From Ramazzottius varieornatus (taxonomy: Eukaryota; Tardigrada; Eutardigrada; Parachela; Ramazzottiidae), in the NCBI GenBank assembly GCA_001949185.1, contig BDGG01000016.1, forward strand, positions 620,001 through 684,000: a DNA stretch of 64,000 nt, given 5' to 3'. Positions 41,821 to 53,429 of this stretch are shown piece by piece. The stretch's first letter is position 1; the number at the start of each line of letters is the position of its first letter. The notes beneath the pieces were generated by a model. The model did no database searches and had not been told where the DNA came from. It saw only the letters and a list, made by a program, of their open reading frames with translations. Position numbers and translations under genes: made by a program.

Positions 41821-42420
41821 AATACGATAAAATACGATATGATATTTTCTGATGAATATCTTTCAATATTTATATTTCGTTTTAGGTATCAACCACGTAT
41901 CGATATTTCGATATGATACGTTTCTGATATTTTATTGTTGATAAATCGAGTTTTATTGCAGTGATACATCGATGTATCAATCCAGTACCATGTTGAAAAC
42001 TATCGAAATCAAGAAGAGCCAAAGAGGAACCAAACGGCTGTCGTTCACTACGTTTGAGTCAGAGCAAAAGTCAAATGTCTTCGTGTACGCGAGTGTGTTC
42101 GTTGCTCAACTCTATCAAGGTCTGTCGTTACGTACCTAGGTACGCTGACTGTTCACTTCTACGAAGTCAGCTTGGATGCATGTGCGCGATGCATTATGAG
42201 CTTCCTGCGCGGTACCGAACCGGAGTATTGACTTCCGAAATTCCGATTCTCAAGTGCGGGTTTGCGATTTATCGAAATATCAGAAATATATCGATATACC
42301 GCGATATGATATTTTCCTTTATCATATTCCGCTCAGCGATATTCCGTCCATATCGATATTTCGATATGCGATATGATATCTTTCGATAAGATACGATACA
42401 TCATATTTACTTCAGCACTG
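41820..42420. repeat. Second TATCGATATATCG-rich block
   Basis: Same word content as 28520-28800 (ATACGATATGATATTTTC, CGATATTTCGATATG) at both ends of a less biased centre (about 42000-42250). The two outer parts run in roughly opposite senses, so this may be one transposon with long degenerate inverted ends. Confidence 0.65.
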
Positions 42421-42439
42421 CGGATGATTTATTCAGCCT

Positions 42440-43300
42440 AATATTAGTGATGTCGGCATATATGAGTATTGTATTAAATTAGAACTTATTAGATGCTTCT
42501 TGCAACTGACGTATCATATTAAAATTTATTTGATGCCTCGGCCGAGGTGGAATATTTATTAATGTTGAATTAGATGAAGCCAGAGCTAGAGTTATCATAT
42601 TGAAATCAAGCCGCAGGGCTTTCCGTATTAAAGTTATTAAAATGCGGATTTAAATTAACGCTTGATTTGCGTCCGCAACAAGCGTGAAACTGTGCGCAGT
42701 GTGCTGTATGCCAGTAGATCTTACGCATAAAGCACCTGCGCCTGTGTTACACACTCACGAACGTTCGAATGTGGTGAACTGATTGAAGCAACTTATTTGA
42801 TTGGTGAATGCAGGACTGCGGTTTCGGGGACTAACTAGCATACTCGCCATTCACGCTGTAAAAAACGCATTGCAGCTCGATCCCGCTATGCGTTTAGGAT
42901 GACTGTCATCCAACGGATGCCAGAACGGCTTGAAAGAGGGACTTCCCCGAGCACCAGACAGAAGAGACAACAGCCGCTAAAACTGTTATTTTCCGACGGT
43001 TCCTTGGTAGTACTTTTAACTGATAATTCATGACCTTTTTATTGCTGGATATGGATAAGACCATTTTGCTGGTGAAATTGTTAAGGAAGAAAGTTATCTT
43101 TTCACGTTGACATGTGGATCTAAAAATGACTGAAATATTTTAATATATTATAACGAGAAATCAGCGACGCAAGTTGATATGTTAACATCATATTAGATGC
43201 TCTGCGGTCGGGGCATATTGTATTAAGATTATATTAGAACTCTGGCGGCCCGGGCTTATTTAATTAAGATTATATTAGGTCGCGATACACTGATGCCAAC
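42440..43300. repeat. Block framed by ATTATATTAGATGC-type repeats
   Basis: Clusters of CATATTAAAATTATTTGATGC-like units, each followed by a GC-rich word such as CGGCCGAGG or GGCGGCCCGGG, occur at 42460-42670 and 43175-43285 with ordinary sequence between. No coding frame. Probably a decayed element with repeated ends. Confidence 0.45.
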
Positions 43301-43670
43301 ATTACTACCTAATATCGAAAATCACTTAGTAGGGGCTTACAAAGACTGAGCTGGCTTCGTGGTGTAATTACTTGGTCCGTAATTTTTACTGGCCCATGAT
43401 ATCCCGTGGTTCGTGTTTAGCAGCAATAAACAGTCACGCTACTTTAAACTGCCACTGATGTGGAACAAGATTAGTCTGCGTGCGTGTAGAAAGACCAGCC
43501 GCAACATGCAGTTTTAACTGTTATGTGTGAAGTCACGTCGATCAGCTGATCGGTACAGCCGCGCCGTTACGTGTTAAAGATGTGGCGGTAGTCCCGTGCC
43601 GCTATGGTGTGGCGAGCAGCACAAATCATCCATCATATTCGCTCATTAGTCATTACCGACGGAAGAAGCA

Positions 43671-44090
43671 TTGACGATGGTACATGCGGCCTGTTTTTGG
43701 GCTAATGATTCAGACTCTGTAGAGTTCCCCATGGCGAAAATATACTACTTTAACCACTCAGAGTTCTTTGCACTCGCCAAGAACCGGTTTCTTGCATCCT
43801 TCCACGGGATGGTTGATCTCTCACCAAAGCTCGACCTTTCCCCTTCCAATGCACTTCCAGGTTGGCTCTCCGGTAGTACTAAGTTCCCGCTTGGACTGGC
43901 GTACTACACATTGTGCCGTGTTCTTTTATCAACTTCTAATCTGTCGATTGAAACGGGCCGAAGAGCGGAAGTGCGGGAAGATCGGAAGTGCCGTCTCTGC
44001 TTAGTCGGAATCGAGGAAGAAGGACATATCATGACTAGCTGTCGGCCATCACACTAACTCACTAGCGGGCAATAGCGCATGACACGCCTG
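43671..44090 (+). pseudogene. Reverse-transcriptase C-terminal relic of a non-LTR retrotransposon
   Basis: A frame ends with RKCRLCLVGIEEEGHIMTSC, the CxxC...GHxxxxC zinc-type motif found at the C-terminus of many non-LTR retrotransposon polymerases. The upstream part (PGWLSGSTKFPLGLAYYTLC) is compatible. There is no catalytic YADD region and the frame stops at 44055-44057, so this is a broken fragment. Confidence 0.55.
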
Positions 44091-44304
44091 CATGCTTCTG
44101 AGAGCGCTTCTTTATACTCACTGCTACGCGACAAATGGTCAGATGACCTGACGTACGAAGAAAGCAAATGCTAGTTTCAGATTATGAATTTCCCCTTAAA
44201 CACGTTCGGAGGAATAGGTGTAGACTATGCTCTTTAACAAGTGTCAGGGCTGACCGCGGTATCTTCTATGGTTTCTCCTTGGGTTCCGCGTTTGGCTTTC
44301 CCCT

Positions 44305-45255
44305 CGGTCCGTCAATGGGTATGCCACTGCTGGGAACTGTCGCTCAACCGAGATCCACAGCCGACGTATGAACGGCCGATCCTACACGGGATGACAACGA
44401 ACCAACAAGCCACTGCAGCGACCACCTCCTAACCTTGCCACTGCGACCATCAAGCCGACCCGTCTTCAGGTTTCTCAAGCCAGCGTCCTCCACCACGCAG
44501 CAGCGGCAGCAGAGAACGTTGCCAGTGTCGGTCGACCAGATGTGAACATCGACCTCGGATCGATCGGCTCACCGCGCAAACCATTCGACCGCCGTCGCCT
44601 CGGCAATCATCCGCCTCACCAACGTATCTCAGAGTCCGAGGTCGAAGCCACGGTGGAAGTGGTGGAGCTCATGGCCGCTCGAATGGACGCGGCGGTGGTC
44701 GAGGGGACGGTCGTGGCAGTCGGGCACAACGAGCACACAACGTTCGACGTGGTGGACACCAGAGAAGTGAACGTGATATTGGGGGGCAACGGCGAACCTG
44801 CCCAAGGAACTATGGAGGAGGATGGTCGACGAATGGCCATCAGAACCTCGACCCGCCAAACAAGGCGAGCAAGCGTCCGTCGGTACTACAAGATTCGCAG
44901 AGGACCCTCGCGACGGACAGCGAAGGCTCAACGTCGTATATGGACCAGCTCGAGCATCAAACCGGGAACGAGAAAGCCAGTCGGACATCGACACGGACAA
45001 GTAAACACCTGAATGAAACACATGAAACGAACGCGGAAAGAACGCTCCCTCATCTCCTTGTTTAGTGGTTAGTTGTCTTTGCTATGCCTTTGCGAGTTTT
45101 CTACCTTCTCACTGGTCGATCTCTTGAAGTTAATCTTGGTTGCTTTTCCTTGCGCAGAGCTAGTATTACAGTAATTTTGTATCTTACCTTAGCCTCTGAC
45201 GATGGAGGAAGCCGTCGACTAGATTGTCGGGGCTCATTAAATCTATCTATCTACA
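44305..45255 (+). mobile_element. Non-LTR retroelement 3' fragment, copy 1
   Basis: Contains a gag-like frame around VGRPDVNIDLGSIGSPRKPF and ends with a conserved 3' tail (near 45120-45240: TCTTGAAGTTAATCTTGGTT ... ACTAGATTGTCGGGGCTCA) and an ATCT microsatellite. The same frame and tail occur on the minus strand at 51240-52090. The frame is interrupted compared with that copy. Confidence 0.65.
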
Positions 45256-45639
45256 CAAAGTCATATTTTTGCTACCCAAAAATCATCCACTTGTTGAGAC
45301 TTATCTTTCGCCTTTCGGTATTCTGGATTGTTTTCTACAAAAATGTGTCTGTTGTTCTTGTTACAGGTGGCACGTTGCCCGATACTTCCCATCGGACCGC
45401 AATGGAAACTCTATCCGAGATGCACGAGAGACTACAGTAGTGTTCCACAGTACATGGTTAATAGTGCATCCTGTTTTCCGAATATCCTTCAGGAGTTCGC
45501 AGACTGGTTGTTCCAGCTAGGCTTGATTCGGCGTGATGGATCTAACAAAAGAGGCTGGATCATTGCAGCAGACCAGTAACGCAGAATCATTAACATACTT
45601 AGGACGTGGGCAAATGAACTGAAGTTCAACCAGACTGAC

Positions 45640-45705
45640 ATCGTGGAAGTGGCGCTCGCTGTTATCGTTTTTGGCTCAAGGTGTGCGCCACTGCACTATC
45701 TCGCA
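45640..45705. repeat. GTGGCGCACG inverted-repeat element, worn
   Basis: GTGGAAGTGGCGCTCGCTG ... AAGGTGTGCGCCACTGC. Confidence 0.5.
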
Positions 45706-45889
45706 GATTCAGTACCGCTGTTACGCGCTACGGCTGTCAGAGCGCTGACCAACACGGAGTACATAAACCTTTCACCTCACAACCGTTACGGATCGATCGG
45801 GGTTTGGGTGGAATATTTCAGACGGGACTTTAACACCCTGATTACCACCGTACTCACTGTGAGTACAACACGGCCTTTTTTCGCTCCCA

Positions 45890-46265
45890 ATAATTTCCAT
45901 TTTGCCCGGTTTGAATCAAACACATTTTCATTGCCTGGTCTGCGGTCTTATCACCGAAACGCAGCTGATGACTACTGGTCAGTACAACTTCCGCAGGCTG
46001 GAAAAAATCCTTACGATTTCGGGCAGTTTTGGGAGTATTCTAGGTCTCATGTCTTTGCCTGAGATACATAGCTGCCATCTGTTTAGAAAAAATTGAAACA
46101 CTAAGGAGAGCTTCCTTTACCGATACTAGGCTTGGGACAAACTTGGTGTCATCGGTGCGTCCAGAAAAAAATCAAAACGGTCAGGGCTACTTTTCTCAAG
46201 TTGGCCTTCACGGCCTGCCAATCTCCACAATTCGAAATTGTGAAAGTTGTCAATTGGTTAATTTG
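45890..46265 (+). pseudogene. Frameshifted relative of the 20200-20640 sequence
   Basis: Matches the minus strand at 20640-20200 in order: LVCGLITETQLMTTGQYN and ILTISGSFGS here against MYLGLLTKATLMTSGQQS and FSTVSGGFGE there. GACAAACTTGGTGTCATCGG (46135 on) matches GATAAACTTTGTAGTCATCAG. A one-base loss shifts the frame (GTNLV then VIGASRKKSKRSGLL), so this copy looks dead unless spliced. Confidence 0.5.
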
Positions 46266-46269
46266 GGTT

Positions 46270-46974
46270 ACGCCTTCCAATTTCCTGCAGTTAGAGTTCT
46301 GTGTTCACTGTGAGTACGCTGGTAATCTGCCGACACGAAGAGCTTGGTATTCAGGGTGTTAAAGGTACGCCGGGTAACGCGGCCGACGATGCTCTCAAAG
46401 CAGCTTATGTGATTCTGTGTCTGGTCGAGGATCACGTCTGGCTGAGTGGCACTCGTGAAGTCTACCCTGAATCCCCAATTCCGAATGATTCCTGAGCCTG
46501 CAAGACTCGACTGTTGGTCAAACAACTTTCTGTCATTCCTGATTTAGCGCAATGTTCTTCTGGTATTCGCTCATTGCAATGCTCTGGAGCAAGTTCCTAG
46601 ATCTCTGAGACCGCACTTTTCCCTGGTACTCTAAGCTTGCGGTTTTGTCCTATTTTACTCTTCTGTGGGAACTCATACTTGGTGTTCAACCACATCAAAG
46701 TTTCGTTATTCATTTATCGCTGGTTAATTTAACAATATTTTCTGATGTTTGTATGTTCATATTGCCGTCGATAATTCTGGACGGTTTTATCCTAATTTCT
46801 GGCAAGACTACATCATTGTCTTTGTTTCAAACTTGTACCCTTTCAGTGAACCTTACTGCCAGCACAGTTTCAGAAATCAGGGAAGTAAACTGAGGAACTA
46901 TGGATCGTCGCAACCATTGGATGACAAATTAAAACGATACGAACATCGATGGTCAAGTATGGACTCATGAAAAG
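46270..46974. other. No supported gene
   Basis: Short frames on both strands without domains. Presumably includes the 3' flank of NSE4. Confidence 0.35.
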
Positions 46975-48060
46975 CTAAACAGTCATCGTCTGGACCAAAG
47001 ATTTCCACGAGTCCTCGGTCAAGCTAACCATCAGCTGCCGGAAACTATCCTCCCCAGCGTTTGTTTGACTACATGTCCTCACAAGTTGCTCGAGTCCGTC
47101 ATCTTCTTCTCCAGCAGCTCCAACTGGACAGCAGACCGGAATCTGGTCGTCGTCCAAGAACAGACTAGCTTTCTCATCCCGAATCAAAAAGCTGAAACAG
47201 AAAAAGTTCTCCACTGTCTTTGTGAAAGACTCAGGGTCCACACAGAGCCGCAGTAATGACACGGGCTTTTGTGTCTCCAGAAAGACTTCCATCAACGTCT
47301 GGCTCAGCTGGATGATACGATCCATGGTGTGGTCCGTGCTGACTGATGCTCCGTCCAGCACCACCTTCTCAGCTTGCTCGACCTTCCGAACCTTCTTCGG
47401 TCCTCCTTTCTCTTTCTTGACTGCTTCTCGCTTTTGTGTTTGAGCTTTAGAAAGAGGTGACTTGCCTTCCTTGGAAGTAGCATACGAACCGTAGATCGTG
47501 GACAAGTCGGGAGCCAAGCCGGGCTGGACGGATCGAAGAAGGTCCACGAGGCTGACGTAGATATCTCCGCTGTTCTGGTCTTTCTGCCCTGGTTCTTCGG
47601 TATCGCTGTCCTCTTCCAGGGTGTCTGGGCTAACCTGGTTGATTAAGAACTTCGAGAAGATTTTAGAGTTCCAAGTGGACTTCCGGATCCGAATGCTTCG
47701 GATGGTCGTCGTACCTAGATGAAGGAAAATAAATCTGCATCATTCTCTTCTCTTCTTTGTTTGAATAAAACTTTTTCTCGTACTGATGATGCCCAGACGT
47801 TCATTAAGCGCAGCATCTGACACAACTTGTCGGGGTCGTCCTTTCTGCCCGACGATCTCTCCTACTTGAAGCAGCTCTTTCTCGTGGGCGATAACTTGAC
47901 GGAGTGACTCCTCCGCACTGATGTCCAGGATGTCGTTCTCATGGTCCAGTTTACGACCTAGAGTGGACAGCGCTTCGTCGACAACAATTGCGTCGTCCTG
48001 GTCGTCATCTTCCGACCCAGATGCGGATCCTTCGACCATCTGCGCGTCGCTGTCGCCCAT
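46975..48060 (-). CDS. NSMCE4A: SMC5/6 complex kleisin subunit NSE4
   Basis: Non-SMC element 4, the kleisin that bridges SMC5 and SMC6 in DNA repair. Two exons, 48060-47784 and 47714-46975, make 338 residues; the short intron joins ATC A with GT ACG in frame. The N-terminus is acidic (GSEDDDQDDAIVVDE), followed by a helical part (ESLRQVIAHEKELLQVGEIV). TWNSKIFSKFLI then leads to a disordered Lys-rich linker. The C-terminal Nse4 domain reads VENFFCFSFLIRDEKASLFL, DDDQIPVCCPV and SWKSLVQTM, matching the family pattern FFxxSFLxRDGxAxxxxD. The ATG at 48060 lies about 375 bp from the start of the divergent helical-repeat gene, so they probably share a promoter. Confidence 0.85.
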
Positions 48061-48435
48061 CGTCTGCTAGCCAGAGACTATCCTCAGACAACACAACCAC
48101 GGTCAGAATGTATTTCAGGGGAAAGAACCAGTGAATGCTTTGGAAACTGGGGAATGAAGCTTTTTCTTCTCCTTTCCGGCGGCAACAGCTGATTCGCAAC
48201 TAAAACAAATCAAGATTTCCGCCTAATCAAGCGAGCAGATATGTGATATAGGCGGTTCCATTTGGTGGCCCCATGCATTCGATTGGCCGGCGCCAGAAGC
48301 GATAGTTGTGACATCACCGGAAGTGACAGATCGAGTTCAGATTTTCGGGCATTTCCAACTCCTTACCTTCCGTCTGATCTGTTTCGCATCTTTCAGGAAG
48401 AGCGCCAGGAAGCCCAGAAATTTCTGTGGAGCAGC
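48061..48435. promoter_or_regulatory. Shared upstream region of NSE4 and the divergent gene
   Basis: 375 bp between two start codons facing away from each other, so it must hold both promoters and 5' ends unless a 5' exon lies further off. No TATA or other element could be named. Confidence 0.45.
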
Positions 48436-50919
48436 ATGGTTGTCTCGCAAAAGACTGACAGGACTCAGATAAGGAGTAGGGACGGAATGGACGCAGGCGA
48501 TCGCGAGCCCATATCAGCTGTATCCGAAGACTCTCCGATGGAAGACCAAGGATTAATGGACTTCGATACCTGTGTAACAGAAATCCGAGTAGGATTGGAG
48601 GAACTTGACAAGAAGGTAAGCTGATTATGAACAGGCTGCGTTGGAAGAATTCCGTATTACAGCAACCACAGCATATCTCCCATTACCACATTATCTTGCA
48701 GGATCCCACGTCCATCACCTCGGACGATGTCCAGCCACTATGCGCTCCTCTTGATTTCCTGAAAGAGTTATCCGCTCTCCCCACCTTCAAACTAACGGTG
48801 CAGAAACGTCCCTCGCAAGTTCTCCATATGATTCTTCGGGCTTACAGGTCGTCAGAAAATTTTAACCTACGCATTAACATACTCGACAAGATCGTTTTCC
48901 CAATCGACGCACGTGCTCAGCAGTTATAAGAGAAAACGTGCGCCACTTGGGGGACAGTAATCGTGTCTGGTTTGTTTACCGAAGTTTATTCAACGGACTT
49001 ATACTCTTTGTTCTGAGGTGATTGCACCTTTCAGGTATCATACGCCTAGTTTGCCCTCTTCCCAACTTTCGGACGCCGCCAAAGATACCTTGATGGCTTC
49101 TTTGAAACCCTGTTTGCATTCTGTTATTCGTGTGACCATAGCCCAAGAGGAATTTGCGAAAGAATGTCTAGGGATGAAGTTAACCTCCAGAGACGAAGCC
49201 TTCTCAATGACTCTGGTTCTCTGCATGGTCACAACAGGCATTACCAAACTTGGTGTTCCTGGCAAGACTCCGGGCTCGTGGTGGTTGCTGATCGATGCTT
49301 CCGGACACCTGCTACTGATGAAGCAGTACTTGAGCTGTATCGGTTTGCTTTCGAAAGAGATCTGCACGCCCGTTTACATGAAGATAAAAGACGATAAATT
49401 GTTCGTACCAAACTTAGTTCCATTTTCCCTCTATCTGTGTCTTTTGAAGTTGGGTTTGTGTTTCAGAGATGTTTACTTCTACGTGTTGACATCCGCTAGC
49501 ATGATGGTCCTCACACTCTTGTCGAAGCCCATGAGCGCATGCGTTCTTTGCTTGATGGACACGCTGAAAGAGACCAAAAGCTCGCTGGCGGCTTTGTTCG
49601 TTTCAGATCTTCTTGCCTTTATTTCCAGGTATGGAATCCGCTGAACTCACATAAAACCCACTTCGATCGAACGCGATCAGTTCGGAAAGCCCGAAAATTT
49701 CTTTTTGGGCTTTCCAAAAAAAAGTACACATACAAGAACTTGCTTTGTGTTTGCAGGATCGCTGCCACGCCTTTCACGCTGGACTTGATCAAGGCCGTGC
49801 TGCACATTACCGGGAGTGTCTTTCGGACTAGGAACGACCGTCGGTCCGCCAACATATTGATCATAACGTGCGGTAGACTGATGAACGAAATCTCTCCTGA
49901 CGAACAAGTAAGTAATGTAGCAGTTTTTTTCCGGAAAGGTACAAATTACGAGATGAAGAGGTTAATGTGGAAAACCATTCTTTCAGGCTCTGCTTGTGGA
50001 ACAGTTCCCGATCCGTCGCCACTTCTTCTTCTGGAGCCACTTTCCTCCGAGCACTTTCCTGAACCAGCCCGACATCATCAAAGGAATGTGGGGCGAGTCC
50101 TTGTCGATTATTGGAGAAGTAACGGCAGGGTGTCCCAAGAGCGCTGCCAGTGCCACCTTCATGCTGTGCAGATTACCACTGGCTCTACAGTGTCTATATA
50201 ACTTGGAGCAACTGGCCAAAGTCCCAGAGTTCAACCATCCTGGAATAAAAGAATACCGCCAGAAGGTTCTGACGTCTTTCATGCCAGTCTTCCGCATACT
50301 CGTAGCAGTTCCTGACCGAGTGAGGTTGCCGCTTGTTCAAACTTCGGTCTGTCTTCTGCTGAAAATGGGATCTTTGATTCAGTCTGCACTTCAAGACAAA
50401 GACATTACTGATGTAAACGTTCGCTCTTTCTCTCGAATCAAAGTACAGTAAAGAAATGAGATTATCTTTTCTATATCTTTGAAGGTTCTCGAAGCGATAG
50501 TGTCGTGTCCAGACGAAGTTACCTTCCTTGGAGCTTCCAGTTTCATCGTGGCTGTAGGTCGACGCAGACCTCTAAGAGGGACCATGCCTGGTCTAGTTCA
50601 GAAGTTCTTCGCCCATCACTCCGTCTCTAAGAACCCATGGATCAAGAATGCCACCGCCTTAGCCTTGCTGGACTTCTCTAGTTGGGTCGAGTGCGAGAAA
50701 CTGATATCAGAGTGTGGAAAGTTGACAGATATGGAACTCACCCTAAGGACCTTTGAAAAGCAGGTGGGGTGATTTGCAGAAATCCAAGTGTTGCGGTGCA
50801 TTCAGGTTGCCCGTTCTAAGACCAAGTCCGGTTCACAGGATCGCAGCTTGTTCGATGGATCCTCCTGTCCAGCGGAGTTCGAGAGGTTCTTCGACAGAGT
50901 CTCTCTTATCCCCAACTAG
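48436..50919 (+). CDS. Helical-repeat (HEAT/ARM-like) protein, family not identified
   Basis: Starts at ATG 48436 and ends at TAG 50917-50919. Exons supported: 48436-48615, 48702-48847, from 49035, 49467-49628, about 49757-49911, 49987-50418, about 50485-50762 and 50806-50919. The product is leucine-rich alpha-helical throughout (DFLKELSALPTFKLTVQKRP, TLKETKSSLAALFVSDLLAF, ATPFTLDLIKAVLHITGSVF, HSVSKNPWIKNATALALLDF), without membrane segments or catalytic motifs. The C-terminus is polar (CPAEFERFFDRVSLIPN). The exon end between 49200 and 49460 is unclear because two frames are open there, and the donor at 48847 is weak (GTCGTC). Its pairing with NSE4 could mean co-expression, but this is speculation. 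A scaffold role is likely from the fold only. Confidence 0.65.
48880..48990. repeat. GTGGCGCACG inverted-repeat element
   Basis: CTCGACAAGATCGTTTTCCC, ATCGACGCACGTGCTC ... AACGTGCGCCACTTGGGGG. In an intron of the helical-repeat gene. Confidence 0.7.
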
Positions 50920-51239
50920 AAAGCGGAATCTCTTCCTGATTTTCAGAGCTCATAAATAAGCTTCTTACATACAGTAGTTCGAATCTACGCTCCGAAGTGC
51001 CGCATACTGGTCCACAAATCTTTCCTCATTGTACATTCTTAAGGCGCTCGAAGAGTCCTGTTGCCATAATATTGTGAGACAGTGGCGTTCTGGCAACGGC
51101 GTTTTGGTTACTGTTTTACATTTATGTCAAAAATAAATGCTTTCTGACCTCCTAGGCGTGATTCCCAAGAATAAGGTTTTCCATCTCCTCCGTAAGTTGG
51201 CACAGAGGGTTGGGCAGTTCGGTGCGTACCAATCGGGAC

Positions 51240-52103
51240 GTCATGCTCTCGTACAAGAATGATAGATGAATATCTATTGAGCCTCGACAATCTAGTCAAC
51301 GGCCTCTTCGATCTTCAGAGGATAAGGGAAGACACAAAATTACTGTAATACCAGCTTTGGGCAAGGAAAAACAACCAAGAATAACTTCAAGAGTTCGGCA
51401 CACGGAGATTATAAAACTAGAACGGGCATCAGAAGGAAAACTCGCAGAGCTATAACAGAGGCGACTAGGTTCACTAGCAGGGAAATGAGGAAGCTTCCTT
51501 CCCTCTTCGTCCAGATGTTCATTCGTCCGTGTCCATGTCCGATTAGCTTCGCTGTGCTCGGTTTGACGTTCGGGCTGGTCCTTGTTGCTGGGTGGATTCC
51601 AAGCCGATATCGTTGGCTCCTGGATGTCCGTCGCGACGGTTCTTTTCGTGGACTTGGGTTTTCCTTCCGAATCTGGGAGCACCAACGAAGACTTGAGCCT
51701 GGCTTGGCAGGTCGATGGTGCGGTGGTCATTCGAAGGCCATCCTCCTCCCGAATGTCCGGAGTTACTTCGCTGTTGTCCACCATTACCATGTCCACCTCC
51801 TCGTTGCTTGCCGCCACCACGTCCACCTTCTCGGTGTCTGCCACCATCTCGTCTAAGTTAGCTCCTCGGTGTCCGCCACCACCCCGTCCACGATTATGTC
51901 GATCAGAGCGGCCATCGGCGTCACCACGCCCACTGTTCGCCCCGAACACGGGTTTTGCTGGGGTTACGTTGGCGAGGCAGTTGACTGCCAGCCGACGGCG
52001 GTCGAATGGTTTGCGCGGTGAGCCGATCGATCCCAAATCGATCTTCACATCTGGTCGACCGACAGTGGCAATAGAGAAGTTGCACTTTGCGCAGATGGTT
52101 TGA
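51240..52103 (-). mobile_element. Non-LTR retroelement 3' fragment, copy 2
   Basis: A long minus frame (52201-51296) begins inside the adjacent repeat arm and carries VGRPDVKIDLGSIGSPRKPF, a Gly/Arg-rich nucleic-acid-binding-like stretch (HNRGRGGGGHRG) and a long polar tail. It ends at the same 3' tail as copy 1 (RTLEVILGCFSLPKAGITVI). Gag/ORF1-like; no polymerase domain present. Confidence 0.65.
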
Positions 52104-52721
52104 AGGAAGATAGACTTCCGCTTTCTGGATCCCTCCTCGTTACTCATCGACCTCACTACCCCTAAGTTTTCAACGTTGAAGGACCAAACCACTGCTACCA
52201 CTTCGGACGAAATTTCAGTGCACCCCTTACCCGCCTTGATTTTGTCCGTTCGTCCTATACGACGAATATTAATAGAGAAGTTGCACTTTGTGCAGATGGT
52301 TTGAACAAACGAGAACTGATTAATTTTGAAAATCGAAGTTTATAAAAGCATTCTCTAGAAGCTTTGAGAAGTTGCACAATGTGGACGAGTCTGAGAAAAA
52401 CGATGGGACAAACGACCGATGCTGGTCATGGTGGTTTGTTTGGCAGTAATTAGCCCACCAAGTTAGAAAAGAGCCGGCTCAAATGCAAATCTGATTGACT
52501 GATTGCCCGGAGTGGAGGCCCTGTGTTGCTCGGGCACCGATTACGCTTCCCAGTGCTTCGGGCCAGCCAGGGCATTAATGACGGCAGTTCGTTCATGTTT
52601 GAGATCTACGGGTGATTTTCTTCGTGATTCACGAACGAAGCCCCCCTTCGTTTCGTCAATCGCGAGGCGAATTACAAATCTTGAACGTTTAAACTTTTCT
52701 AAATGCAATCGTTTTGTCCAG
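52104..52721. repeat. Left arm of a 618-bp inverted repeat
   Basis: Reverse complement of 58479-59096, same length, with few mismatches by eye (for example AGATAGACTTCC against AGATGGACTTCC). Contains a short frame on the reverse strand (LHLEKFKRSRFVIRLAIDET) shared by both arms. Confidence 0.85.
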
Positions 52722-52929
52722 ACTATCATTTGTTCAGACCATCTGTGCAAAGTGCAACTTGTCTATTGACAACTTCCAGTCCGGTACTTACATCAGCCGG
52801 AGATGACTTTCGGAGTTGGGCAACCAATAATTAAGTCACTAGAAAAAAATATTTTAATTTGTTTGACATGAGATATAATTTAAGGATCTGTCTCTCGCTC
52901 AGTCTAATCTTTGTCTTGTACCTACTAGC

Positions 52930-53217
52930 ATTGTGGGCGCTGTCACAGGCTTTAGCATCAATTTCCTGGAGAACGAAATATATCGACGACGCCGAAAGTT
53001 TTCTCCTCGTGAAAAATTCGAGTATCCAGGGCTACATCCGCCCACGATTGTCAAGGATGGCACTCCAAAGTTCCGCGCAAGAATTCGGTTGACGCCCGGT
53101 GAAAAGCCTCGGGTAACGCTGGCGGACTCAATCCAAAGTCAGAATCGACGGATGTCTGAATCCGAGTATAGAAGGCTCGGCGAAGCTAAAACAAGCCGTT
53201 TTAGCCGTTCTTAGCCG
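52930..53217 (+). CDS. Possible C-terminal exon of an unknown gene, broken by the gap
   Basis: After CTACTAG the frame reads IVGAVTGFSINFLENEIYRR, then KFEYPGLHPPTIVKDGTPKF and RVTLADSIQSQNRRMSESEY. The composition looks like a real protein. It then enters the inverted-repeat element next to the assembly gap and stops. No start or upstream exon found and no family recognised. Confidence 0.35.
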
Positions 53218-53410
53218 TNNNNNNNNNNNNNNNNNNNNNNNNNNNNNNNNNNNNNNNNNNNNNNNNNNTATTGTGCGTTCGAATGATTTATTGATAACAA
53301 GACTAGTCTGGCTGACTAAACATCAATAAATCAATCGGAAGCACAATACAGTTTAGCCGCGGCTAAGAACGGCTAAAGCGGCTTAGATTAGCTTCGCCGA
53401 GCCTTCTATA
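53167..53410. mobile_element. Foldback element interrupted by the assembly gap
   Basis: TATAGAAGGCTCGGCGAAGC at the left is matched by its reverse complement at the right (53391-53410), continuing through GCCGTTTTAGCCGTTCTTAG-type arms. A second, inner inverted pair (TATTGTGC ... GCACAATA, ATTTATTGAT ... ATCAATAAAT) sits right of the gap. No coding frame. Confidence 0.65.
53219..53268. other. Assembly gap
   Basis: 50 undetermined bases exactly inside the arms of the foldback element, so the true length is probably unknown. Confidence 0.99.
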
Positions 53411-53429
53411 AATCCGAGGTTGGGCGGGA

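Noticed and set aside
49164-49397. Second open frame within the helical-repeat gene (ATDEAVLELYRFAFERDL)
   Set aside because: Could be the true frame of an exon part, but no splice sites let it join the flanking exons, so it was not called separately; left as an uncertainty in that gene.
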